Part shown: positions 27,789 to 35,538 of the stretch, in pieces
Layout of the letters: each line of letters opens with the position of its first letter
Position numbering within the stretch: the first letter of the stretch is position 1
Source of the DNA: Vallicoccus soli
Lineage (GTDB): Bacteria; Actinomycetota; Actinomycetes; Motilibacterales; Motilibacteraceae
Reading direction: 5' to 3'
NCBI RefSeq assembly: GCF_003594885.1
Contig: NZ_QZEZ01000001.1
Coordinates: 124,001 to 188,000, forward strand
Length of the DNA: 64,000 nt
Notes under the pieces: model-generated
The model's input: only the letters and a program-made list of their open reading frames with translations
Databases searched by the model: none
What the model was told of the DNA's origin: nothing
Position numbers and translations under genes: made by a program

Positions 27789-28867
27789 GCCTGGACCGCC
27801 TCGCCCTCGGCGGCACGCGCGTGCTCGTCGCCGAGGCGCCCGGGGCCCGGGTCGTCCGCGCCGCCGTGGAGCGCGCGGCCCTGGGCCGCGGCTGGGGGCT
27901 GGCCTCGTCGCCGGCGCAGGCCGGGGTGCTCGTCGTCTGCGGCGCGCCGCAGCAGCGGCTGCAGGAGGCGGTCGACCGGGTCTGGGACCAGCTGCCGGGG
28001 CCCCGGGCCCGGGTGGGGGTGCTCGTGCCGCAGGACGCCGCCCCCGCGCTCGAGCGCGCCGCGGGGCACCTCGCCGACCGGGCCGAGCAGCGGCGCGACG
28101 CGGACGCGCGCGGCGCCGGCCCGGGCGCCGGCGGCGAGGAGGGCGACGACGGGGGGCACGGGGACGACGGGGACATGAGCGACATGGGCATGGCGCCCGC
28201 CGGGGTGCCGCTCGCCGGCGGCGACGAGGACCGGGACGGGCTGGAGATGGACGTCCTGCAGGTGCCGCTGGGGCCCGTCCTGCCGGCGTGGCCCGCGGGG
28301 CTCGTGCTGCGCTGCGCGCTGCACGGGGACGTCGTGGCGTCGGCGGAGGTCGAGGTGCTCGCGGGGAGCGGCCCGGGCGGCGGCAGCGCCGCTTCCCGGG
28401 CCGCCGACGGCGCGGCGCGGCTGCTCGCCCTGGCCGGCTGGGACGACGCCGCCGCCGCAGCCCGGCGGGCGCGCGACGCGCTGCTCGACGGGGACGACGC
28501 GCGCGCCGGGCACGTCCTGGAGGGCCTGCGGCGGCGCGTCGCCCGCTCCCGGGCCCTGCGCTGGCAGCTGCGGGGCCTGGGCCGGCTCGACGGGGCGGCG
28601 CTCGCCGAGCACGGCCTGCCCGGCCGGCTCGGCGGCGACGTGCACGACCGCCTGCTCGCGCTGCTCGACGCGGCCGCGGGCGACCCGCGGTATACGGGCG
28701 AGGGGGACCCCGACTCCGCCGCTGCTGCCGACGCCGCTGCGGCCGACGCTGCCGTCGTCGCGGCCCTCCCGGCGCTCGTCGCCGGGCTCGACCTCGCCGC
28801 CGCGCGCCTCGTCGTCGCGAGCCTGGACCCGGAGCCCGTACCGGAGCGGCGGGTGGCCCGTGGCTGA
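27779..28867 (+). CDS. Degenerate NuoB/NuoD-like fused protein with acidic, Met/His linker
   Basis: 362 residues in the position of the hydrophilic complex I genes. Residues about 43-82 (SSPAQAGVLVVCGAP, then AVDRVWDQLPGPRARV) follow NuoB around its V-A-G-T strand and helix, but the N2 cluster Cys motifs (CC and later GC, GCPP) are missing. Residues about 160-193 (VPLGPVLPAWPAGLVLR and following) echo the NuoD start P-L-G-P-Q-H-P-x-x-H-G-V-L-R, and 262-285 (RGLGRLDGAALAEHGLPG) echo its R-G-x-G motif. Between lies an acidic linker (about 110-155) with GGHGDDGDMSDMGM. Only two Cys occur, so no N2 cluster is possible. It overlaps nuoA by 10 bp and nuoH by 8 bp. The relation is my reading of weak similarity. 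Confidence 0.6.
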   Translation: MGLSLDRLALGGTRVLVAEAPGARVVRAAVERAALGRGWGLASSPAQAGVLVVCGAPQQRLQEAVDRVWDQLPGPRARVGVLVPQDAAPALERAAGHLADRAEQRRDADARGAGPGAGGEEGDDGGHGDDGDMSDMGMAPAGVPLAGGDEDRDGLEMDVLQVPLGPVLPAWPAGLVLRCALHGDVVASAEVEVLAGSGPGGGSAASRAADGAARLLALAGWDDAAAAARRARDALLDGDDARAGHVLEGLRRRVARSRALRWQLRGLGRLDGAALAEHGLPGRLGGDVHDRLLALLDAAAGDPRYTGEGDPDSAAAADAAAADAAVVAALPALVAGLDLAAARLVVASLDPEPVPERRVARG

Positions 28868-29801
28868 GGCGGCGGTGGAGACGGCCGCGGCGCCGTGGGC
28901 GCTGCTGGCGGCCGTGCTGCTGGGCGCGCTGGCGCTCGGGGCCGCGTGCCTCGACGGCGTCCTCGCGGCGTGCGCCGAGGGGGTCCCGGCACGGGTGGGG
29001 CTGCGCGCCCCCGTGGCGCGCACGGCCGCGCTGCTGCGCCAGCGCCGGCGCACGACCGTGGCGGCGGACGGGCTGCTGCAGCGGGCCGGTGGCGGCGGCC
29101 TCGTCGTCGCCGCCCTGCTCATGGTCGCGGTCGTCCCGCTGGGCGGGCACGCCCTCGCCGACCTCCCCGCCGGCGTCGTGTGGTTCAACGCGATGGACGT
29201 CCTCGTCTGGGCGCTCGTCTGGCTGGCCGGCTGGGGCGGGGACTCCGCCCTGGCCCTCGTCGGCGGCTACCGCTTCCTCGCCCAGGCCCTCGCGTACGAG
29301 CTCCCGCTCATGTTCGCCCTCACGGCCCCGGCGGTCGCCGCGGGCAGCCTCCGGGTCGCCGACGTGGCCGCGGCCCAGGACGGGCTGTGGCACGTGGTGT
29401 GGATGCCGGTCGCCTTCGCGGTGTACTGCGCCGGCGTCGTCGCCTTCAGCGTGCAGGGGCCCTTCGCGCCGCCGGCCGGCCTCGACCTCGCGGGGGGCGT
29501 CCTCACCGAGGCCTCCGGCGCCGACCGGCTCCTGCTGCAGGCCGGTCGGTACGCCCTGCTCGCCGCGGGGGCGGCGTTCGCGGTGCCGCTCTTCCTCGGC
29601 GGCGGCGCGGGGCCGCTGCTCCCGGGCTGGGCCTGGGTCCTGCTCAAGGCAGGGCTGCTGCTCGCCGCCCTCGTCGTCCTGCGCCGCCGCGTCCCGGCGG
29701 TGCGCCCCGACCGCTTCCTCGAGGCGGGCTGGCTGGTGCTCCTGCCCGCCGTGCTGCTGCAGCTGCTCGTCGTCGCCGTCGTCGTCGTGGGGAGGGGCTG
29801 A
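28860..29801 (+). CDS. nuoH: NuoH-like membrane subunit with altered quinone-loop motif
   Basis: 313 residues and about eight membrane helices. The helix segment GGYRFLAQALAYELPL with its conserved Glu identifies the family. The loop that in ordinary NuoH reads A-E-T-N-R-x-P-F-D-L-x-E-x-E-x-E-L-V and shapes the quinone site is replaced by FSVQGPFAPPAGLDLAGG (about 196-213), losing nearly all of its acidic residues. GTG start overlapping the previous gene by 8 bp. Confidence 0.82.
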   Translation: MAEAAVETAAAPWALLAAVLLGALALGAACLDGVLAACAEGVPARVGLRAPVARTAALLRQRRRTTVAADGLLQRAGGGGLVVAALLMVAVVPLGGHALADLPAGVVWFNAMDVLVWALVWLAGWGGDSALALVGGYRFLAQALAYELPLMFALTAPAVAAGSLRVADVAAAQDGLWHVVWMPVAFAVYCAGVVAFSVQGPFAPPAGLDLAGGVLTEASGADRLLLQAGRYALLAAGAAFAVPLFLGGGAGPLLPGWAWVLLKAGLLLAALVVLRRRVPAVRPDRFLEAGWLVLLPAVLLQLLVVAVVVVGRG

Positions 29802-29803
29802 GC

Positions 29804-30385
29804 GTGCCGACCGACCTGGGCGCCGCCGTGGGCGTCGCGTTCTGGGGGCTCGCCGTCGTGGCGGTCGCCGCCGGCGTCGCCGTCTTCCGCGTCGACTCGA
29901 TGGCCCGGGCGACGTACGCGCTCGCGGTCTCGTTCGTCGCCGTCGGCGCGGCGCTGCTCCTCGTCGGGCTCGACTACGTCGGGCTCGTCGTCGTCCTCAT
30001 GATGGTCATGGAGATGGCCGTCATGGGCGTCTACATGGTCATGCTCATGGGGATGAACCCGGCCCTCATGCCGATGAGCATGGTGCACTCGGGCCGGCGC
30101 GCGGCCGTGCTCGCCGCCGGGACCTTCGTCGTCCTCGCCGCCGGGGCGCTGCTCGTGCCCTGGCCCGAGCGCCGCGGCGCCCCCGCCCCCGACACGGTCG
30201 CCGCGCTCGGCACCGCGCTCATGGAGTCGACGATGCTCGTGATGCTCGTCGTCAGCCCGGTGATGGTCGCGACGATCGTGGCCGGCGTGGCGCTCGCCGT
30301 GCCGCGCGGGCGCTACGACCGGCTCGGCGACGACCTGCGCCGGCGCCCCGCGGACGACCCCCAGCCGGGCGGGGTGGGCCGGTGA
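29804..30385 (+). CDS. nuoJ: NuoJ-like membrane subunit with a Met-rich helix
   Basis: 193 residues, five hydrophobic helices. YALAVSFVAVGAALLLVGLD matches NuoJ helix 2. In place of the normal helix 3 (Y-V-G-A-I-x-V-L-F-L-F-V-V-M), residues 66-93 contain 12 methionines, including MVMEMAVMGVYMVMLMGM. NuoJ helix 3 carries the pi-bulge that transmits coupling in complex I, so this substitution should matter. GTG start 2 bp after nuoH; the stop overlaps nuoK as GTGA. Confidence 0.85.
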   Translation: MPTDLGAAVGVAFWGLAVVAVAAGVAVFRVDSMARATYALAVSFVAVGAALLLVGLDYVGLVVVLMMVMEMAVMGVYMVMLMGMNPALMPMSMVHSGRRAAVLAAGTFVVLAAGALLVPWPERRGAPAPDTVAALGTALMESTMLVMLVVSPVMVATIVAGVALAVPRGRYDRLGDDLRRRPADDPQPGGVGR

Positions 30386-30684
30386 CCCTCGAGGCCGTGC
30401 TCGTCGTGGCCGCCGCGCTCGTCGCCGTGGGCCTCTACGGCGCGCTGTCGCAGCAGGTCGTCGTCATGGTGATGATGGGCCTCGAGCTCATGCTCAACGG
30501 CGTCATCCTCGCCGCGGGGGCGGTGTGGTGGTTCCTCGCGCCCGACCCGACCGGGCAGGTGCTGCTCCTCGTCGTCGTCGCCGCCATGACCGTGGAGATG
30601 GCCATGGGGTTCGCCGTGGCCACGCTGCTGCACCGCTCCCGCGGCACGGACATGACCGACATGGCCGCGGACCTGCGGCGGTGA
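30382..30684 (+). CDS. nuoK: NuoK-like membrane subunit
   Basis: 100 residues, the standard NuoK length, three helices. Glu35 (MMGLELMLNG) and Glu72 (MTVEMAMGFAVATLL) match the two membrane glutamates essential in E. coli NuoK (36 and 72). The C-terminal tail RGTDMTDMAADLRR adds a D-M-x-D-M motif like that in the linker of the NuoB/D-like protein. Four-base overlaps join it to nuoJ and nuoL. Confidence 0.92.
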   Translation: MTLEAVLVVAAALVAVGLYGALSQQVVVMVMMGLELMLNGVILAAGAVWWFLAPDPTGQVLLLVVVAAMTVEMAMGFAVATLLHRSRGTDMTDMAADLRR

Positions 30685-32600
30685 GCGCTCTCCCGCTCTG
30701 GGGCCTCGTCCTGCTGCCGGCGGTCGCGGGGGCGGCGCTGGCGCTCGCCGGGCCGCGGGCCGAGCGGGTCGCCGTGCCCGTGTCGCTGGTGACGGCGACC
30801 GCCACGGCCGTGCTCGCCGGCGTCGCCGCGGTCCAGCGGCCGTCGCTGTCGGTGCCGTTCGTCGCGGGGGCGCCGTTCGCCCTCGCCGTCGACGCGCTCG
30901 CGGCCCTCGTGCTGCCGGCGGTGGCGGTGGTCACGCTCCTCGTGCTCGTCTTCGCGGCGGGGGACGTGCACGCCTCGCGGGCGCGGTTCCACGGCCTGGT
31001 GCTGCTCTTCGCCGCCGCGGTCGGCGTCACGGCGACCGCGACCACCCTGCCCGCGCTCCTGCTGGCGTGGGAGGTGATGGGGGCGACCTCGTACGCCCTC
31101 ATCGGCTTCCCCTGGTCCGACCGGGCGCACGTCGCCGGCGGCGAGGCGGCGTTCGTCACGACCCGCACGGCCGACCTCGGCCTCTACGCCGCGGCGGCGG
31201 CCGGGCTGGCGGGCGGCGCGGGGCTGCGCCTCGACGACCTCGCGTCCGCCGACGGGGCCTGGCAGGACCTGGCGGCGGCGGGCGTCCTCGTCGCGGCGCT
31301 GGGCAAGGCGGCGCAGCTCCCGTTCTCCGCCTGGCTCTCGCGGGCCATGCTGGGGCCGAGCCCGGTGAGCGCCCTCCTGCACTCGGCGGCGATGGTCGCC
31401 ATGGGCGGCTACCTGCTGCTGAGGGCCGCGCCCCTGCTGGAGGCGACGGGCTGGGCCGCGACCGCGGCGGCGTGGGCGGGTGCCGCGACGGCGCTGCTCC
31501 TCGGCGTCGTCGCGCTCGCCCAGCGGGACCTCAAGCAGCTGCTCGCGGCGTCCACCGCGGCGCAGCTCGGCTTCGTCGTCCTCGCGGCGGGCCTCGGCGC
31601 GGTGGCGGGCGGGGCGGCGCACCTCGTCGCCCACGCGGCCACCAAGGCGCTGCTGTTCCTCGCGGCGGGCGCCTGGCTCTCCGCCCTGGGCACGCGGCGC
31701 CTGGAGGCCCTGCGGGGTGCGGGGCGCCGGTGGGTGCTCGTCGGCGCGACGGCGGCGGTGGGCGCCCTCTCCCTCGCCGGGGTCGCGCCGCTCGCGCTCT
31801 GGGCGACGAAGGACGCGGTGCTCGCGGCCGCCCGGGAGGAGGCGCCCGCCCTGTACGCCGTCGGCCTGGCCGCCGCGGCCCTCTCGGCGGCGTACGCGGG
31901 CAAGGTCCTGCTCGTCGTGTGGCGGCCCGCTCCCGACGGCGTCGAGGACGGCTGGGACGACGAGCGCCCCGGGACGCGCCACGTCGGCCGCCTGGAGCAG
32001 GCGCCGCTGGTCGTGCTCGCGCTGGGGGCGGCGCTGCTCGGCGCGCTCGCGCTGCCGCCGGCCGGGGACGCGCTGCGCCGCGCCCTGGGCGGGTCGACGC
32101 CCGCCGCCGGCGCCGCCGAGCTGGCCCTGTCCGCGGTGCTGGCGCTGGCCGCCGTCGCCGCGGTGGCGCGGTGGGGCTCCCCGGAGCCGCGCTGGGCGCT
32201 CGACTGGCTGGGGCTCGAGCGGGCCACCCGGGCCGTCGCCGTGCGCCCCGTGCTGGCCCTCGCCGAGGGGCTGGCGCGGTTCGACGACCGCGTGCTCGAC
32301 CGGGCGGTGCACGGCGGCGCGGGCGCGGCGCTCGCGGCCGCGCGGGCGCTCGCGGGCCTGGACGACCGCCGGGTGGACGGCGCCGTCCGGGCCGCGTCCC
32401 GGGGCGGCCTGCTGCTCGGGGCCGCGGCCGCGCGGGCGGACACCGGGGGCGTGGACCGGGCCGTCGAGGCGACCGCCGGGGGCGCGCGGCGGGCCGGGCG
32501 GCTCGCCCGCCGCCCGCAGACCGGCCTCCTGCACGAGTACTACGCCCAGGCCGCCGCGGTGCTCGCGGCCGGTGTCCTCCTCCTCGTCCTCGTGAGGTGA
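30681..32600 (+). CDS. nuoL: NuoL-like antiporter subunit
   Basis: 639 residues. The helix 5 Glu is kept (Glu131 in LLLAWEVMGATSYALIG), as are the core Lys region ALGKAAQLPFSAWLSRAM and PSPVSALLHSAAMV. The C-terminal part (about 530-625) contains three amphipathic repeats (DDRVLDRAVHG, DDRRVDGAVRA, DTGGVDRAVEA) before a last membrane helix and corresponds to the lateral helix region. It is the only one of the three antiporter-like subunits here that clearly retains Glu in helix 5. Confidence 0.92.
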   Translation: MSALPLWGLVLLPAVAGAALALAGPRAERVAVPVSLVTATATAVLAGVAAVQRPSLSVPFVAGAPFALAVDALAALVLPAVAVVTLLVLVFAAGDVHASRARFHGLVLLFAAAVGVTATATTLPALLLAWEVMGATSYALIGFPWSDRAHVAGGEAAFVTTRTADLGLYAAAAAGLAGGAGLRLDDLASADGAWQDLAAAGVLVAALGKAAQLPFSAWLSRAMLGPSPVSALLHSAAMVAMGGYLLLRAAPLLEATGWAATAAAWAGAATALLLGVVALAQRDLKQLLAASTAAQLGFVVLAAGLGAVAGGAAHLVAHAATKALLFLAAGAWLSALGTRRLEALRGAGRRWVLVGATAAVGALSLAGVAPLALWATKDAVLAAAREEAPALYAVGLAAAALSAAYAGKVLLVVWRPAPDGVEDGWDDERPGTRHVGRLEQAPLVVLALGAALLGALALPPAGDALRRALGGSTPAAGAAELALSAVLALAAVAAVARWGSPEPRWALDWLGLERATRAVAVRPVLALAEGLARFDDRVLDRAVHGGAGAALAAARALAGLDDRRVDGAVRAASRGGLLLGAAAARADTGGVDRAVEATAGGARRAGRLARRPQTGLLHEYYAQAAAVLAAGVLLLVLVR

Positions 32601-34093
32601 GCGTGCTCAGCGTCCTCGTCGTCCTGCCCCTCGTCGCCGCGGCGGTGCTCGCCGCGGCCCCCGCGCTGCCCGACCGGGCCGCGCGCCGGGGCTGGGTCGC
32701 CGTCAGCGGCGTCGAGGTGGCCCTCGTGGCGGCGCTCTGGCTCGGCTACGAGGACCCCGGCCCCCGGCGGCTGGCGCACGAGGAGCAGGTGCCGTGGATC
32801 CCGGGCGTGGGCAGCAGCTACCACGTCGGCGTCGACGGGCTGAGCCTGCCGCTGCTCGCGCTGACCTGCGTGGTGTTCGCCGCGTGCGCGGTGCACGCGC
32901 TGCGCGAGGAGCGCCGGCCCCGCGTGCAGGCGGCGCTCATGCTGTTCCTCCAGGCGACCTGCCTCGGGGTCTTCGCGGCCCAGGACCTCGTCCTGTTCTT
33001 CGTGTTCTTCGACCTGTCGATCGTCGGGATGGACTTCCTCATCGCCGGCTGGGGCCACGGCGACGCCGCCCGCTCGGCGCTGAAGTTCTTCCTCTACACG
33101 TTCCTGGGCTCGCTCGCCCTGCTGCTCGGGTTCATCGGCCTCTACGCCGCGTCCGAGCCGCGCACCTTCGACATGGTCGCGCTGGCGCAGGACCCCCCGC
33201 TGCAGGACGAGCCCCTGGTGGGCGGCCTCGTGCTCGCGGCACTGCTCGTCGGCCTGGCGGTCAAGACGCCCACGTTCCCCTTCCACACCTGGCTGCCGCC
33301 CGCCCACACCGACGCGCCGGCGGTGGGGTCGGCCGTGCTGGCGGGCGTGCTGCTCAAGATGGGCACGTACGGCTTCGTGCGCATCGCGATGCCGATGCTC
33401 CCGGCCGCCTGGCGCGACTGGGCGTGGGTCGTCGTGGCCGTGGGGGTCGTCTCGGTCCTGCACGGCGCCCTCGTCGCGCTCGCGCAGACCGACCTCAAGC
33501 GCATGGTCGCCTACACGTCCGTGAACCACATGGGCTACGTCGTCCTGGCCGTCGGCGCCGCGGGCGTCGTCGCGGGCTCGGACGCCGAGGCCCGCGAGGT
33601 GGCCGTGACGGGGGCGGTCGTGCAGATGGTGAGCCACGGCCTCATCACCGGCGCCCTCTTCCTGCTGGCCGGCACGCTGCACGACCGGGCGGGCACCTAC
33701 GACCTCGACGCGTACGGGGGCCTCGGCACGGTCGCGCCGCGCTTCGCCGTGCTGCTGTCGGTGGGGGCCTTCGCCTCGCTCGGGCTGCCCGGCTTCAGCG
33801 GCTTCATCGCGGAGTTCCAGGTGTTCGCGGGCAGCGTCGCCACGGTGCCCTGGACCGCGGTCGCCCTGCTCGGGATCCTCGTGACCGCCGCGCTGTTCCT
33901 GCGGGCCCTGCAGCGCCTGCTCGTCGGCGAGGTGCGCGGGCGCTCGGCGGGCTTCCGCGACCTGCGCCCCTCCGAGGTGTGGTCGGTCGCCCCGCTGCTG
34001 CTCCTGGCCCTCGTCCTCGGCATCGTGCCGCGCCCGCTGCTCGACGTCGTGGAGCCCGCCGCCGGGGCCGTGGTCGGCCTCGTCGGGCGGTAG
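32597..34093 (+). CDS. nuoM: NuoM-like antiporter subunit, helix 5 Glu replaced by Asp
   Basis: 498 residues, about 14 helices. Lys223 (AVKTPTFPFHTWLPPAHTDA) and Lys254 (VLLKMGTYGF) match the proton-path lysines of E. coli NuoM (234 and 265). The helix 5 Glu (Glu144 in E. coli, in W-E-M-M-L-V-P-M) aligns without gaps with Asp139 in FDLSIVGMDFLIAGWGH. Starts GTG with a 4-bp overlap to nuoL. Confidence 0.92.
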   Translation: MSVLSVLVVLPLVAAAVLAAAPALPDRAARRGWVAVSGVEVALVAALWLGYEDPGPRRLAHEEQVPWIPGVGSSYHVGVDGLSLPLLALTCVVFAACAVHALREERRPRVQAALMLFLQATCLGVFAAQDLVLFFVFFDLSIVGMDFLIAGWGHGDAARSALKFFLYTFLGSLALLLGFIGLYAASEPRTFDMVALAQDPPLQDEPLVGGLVLAALLVGLAVKTPTFPFHTWLPPAHTDAPAVGSAVLAGVLLKMGTYGFVRIAMPMLPAAWRDWAWVVVAVGVVSVLHGALVALAQTDLKRMVAYTSVNHMGYVVLAVGAAGVVAGSDAEAREVAVTGAVVQMVSHGLITGALFLLAGTLHDRAGTYDLDAYGGLGTVAPRFAVLLSVGAFASLGLPGFSGFIAEFQVFAGSVATVPWTAVALLGILVTAALFLRALQRLLVGEVRGRSAGFRDLRPSEVWSVAPLLLLALVLGIVPRPLLDVVEPAAGAVVGLVGR

Positions 34094-34095
34094 GC

Positions 34096-35508
34096 GTGGA
34101 GCCGCTCGCCCTGCTGCCCGAGGCGCTGCTCCTCGGCGGGGCGCTCGCCGCCCTCCTGGCCGGCTCCTTCCTGCCGCGGGAGCGGCAGTGGGTCGCCCGC
34201 CTCGTCGCGGCCGCCGCGCTCCTCGCGTCGTCGGTGGCGTCGGCTGTCGCCCTCGCCGGCCCCGCGCGGACGGTGTTCGAGGGGACGTACGCCGTCGACA
34301 CCGCCACGGGAGCGGCCCGTCTCGTCGTGGCCCTCGCGACGCTCCTCGTGCTGGGCCTGGGGGTCGACGAGCTGGCGGGGGACCGGCAGGAGAGCGAGGC
34401 GTACTGCCTGCTCCTGCTCTCCGCGCTCGGGGCGGTCGTGGTCGCCGGCGCCGACGACCTGCTCGTCCTCGCCGTCGGCTTCCTCCTCGCGAGCATCCCG
34501 CTCTACGCGCTGGTCGGACTCGCCCGCACGCCCGCGGCGGCGGAGGCCGCGCTGAAGACGTACCTGCTCGGTGCCCTCTTCGGCATCACCATGCTCCTCG
34601 GGGTCACCGTCCTCTACGGCGCGACCGGCACCACCTCGTACGCCCTCCTCGGCGAGCGCTTGCCCGGTGCGCCGGACGCGGCGGTCGCGCTGGGCGCGGT
34701 CGCCGTCGTGGGTGGCCTCATGTTCAAGGCCGGCGGCGTGCCGGGCCACTTCTGGGTGCCCGACGCCGCGCAGGGCGCGGGGGTCGCGGCCGCGGCCTTC
34801 GCCACCACCGTGCCGAAGGTGGGCGCCCTCGTGGCCGTGCTCCGGCTCGTCGACGTGCTGGCGCCCGTGGCCGGCGTACGCCTCCTCGTCGGCCTCCTCG
34901 CCGCGGCCGGGATGGTGCTGGGGAACCTCGCGGCGCTCGGGCAGACCGACCCGCGCCGGCTGCTGGGCTGGTCGACCGTCGCCCAGGTCGGCTACCTGCT
35001 CGTCCCGGTCGCCGTGGTCGGCCGCTCGGACCTCGCCGTCCCGTCGCTGCTGCTCTACCTCGCCGCGTACGCCGTCACGAACCTCGCCGCCTTCGCGGTC
35101 GTCGCAGCGCTGCCCGCGCGGCGGGACCTCGCCGCGTACCGGGGCCTCGCCGGCGCGCGCCCTGGGCTGGCCGCGGCGCTGCTCGTCGCCCTGCTGGGTC
35201 TGCTCGGGACGCCGCCGACGGCGGTGTTCGCGGGGAAGCTCACGACGGCGACCGCGGCGTGGGACGGCGGCGAGCCCTGGCTCGCGGTCGTCGTGGTCGT
35301 CACCACGCTGCTCAGCCTCGGCTACCACCTGCGGTGGTTCGTCCCGGCGTACCGGGCGGGGGAGCCGCCGGAGCGCGCGGACCGCGGTGCCTTCGTCCCG
35401 CGGCCGCGGGCCGCGGCGGCCGCCGCCGTGGCGGCGGTGGCGAGCGTGGCGCTGGGGGTCGCGGCCGGCCTCGCCTGGGCCGTCGCCGACGGCCCGCTCG
35501 TGCGCTGA
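34096..35508 (+). CDS. nuoN: NuoN-like antiporter subunit, helix 5 Glu absent
   Basis: 470 residues. The lysines of the path are kept: Lys154 (EAALKTYLLGA), the Lys of MFKAGGVPGHFWVPDAAQG, and TTVPKVGAL. The helix 5 motif, normally G-I-E-L-x-S-L-P-L with an essential Glu, reads GFLLASIPLYALVGL, so the Glu is Leu130. Starts at GTG 2 bp after nuoM and ends the cluster before a hairpin. Confidence 0.9.
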   Translation: MEPLALLPEALLLGGALAALLAGSFLPRERQWVARLVAAAALLASSVASAVALAGPARTVFEGTYAVDTATGAARLVVALATLLVLGLGVDELAGDRQESEAYCLLLLSALGAVVVAGADDLLVLAVGFLLASIPLYALVGLARTPAAAEAALKTYLLGALFGITMLLGVTVLYGATGTTSYALLGERLPGAPDAAVALGAVAVVGGLMFKAGGVPGHFWVPDAAQGAGVAAAAFATTVPKVGALVAVLRLVDVLAPVAGVRLLVGLLAAAGMVLGNLAALGQTDPRRLLGWSTVAQVGYLLVPVAVVGRSDLAVPSLLLYLAAYAVTNLAAFAVVAALPARRDLAAYRGLAGARPGLAAALLVALLGLLGTPPTAVFAGKLTTATAAWDGGEPWLAVVVVVTTLLSLGYHLRWFVPAYRAGEPPERADRGAFVPRPRAAAAAAVAAVASVALGVAAGLAWAVADGPLVR

Positions 35509-35514
35509 GCCGCC

Positions 35515-35535
35515 GCCCCGGCGGTGCGCCGGGGC
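35515..35535. terminator. Bidirectional hairpin between nuoN and the DUF2254 gene
   Basis: GCCCCGGCG (35515-35523) pairs with CGCCGGGGC (35527-35535) over a 3-nt loop. It lies between convergent genes 30 bp apart. Confidence 0.75.
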
Positions 35536-35538
35536 CGG

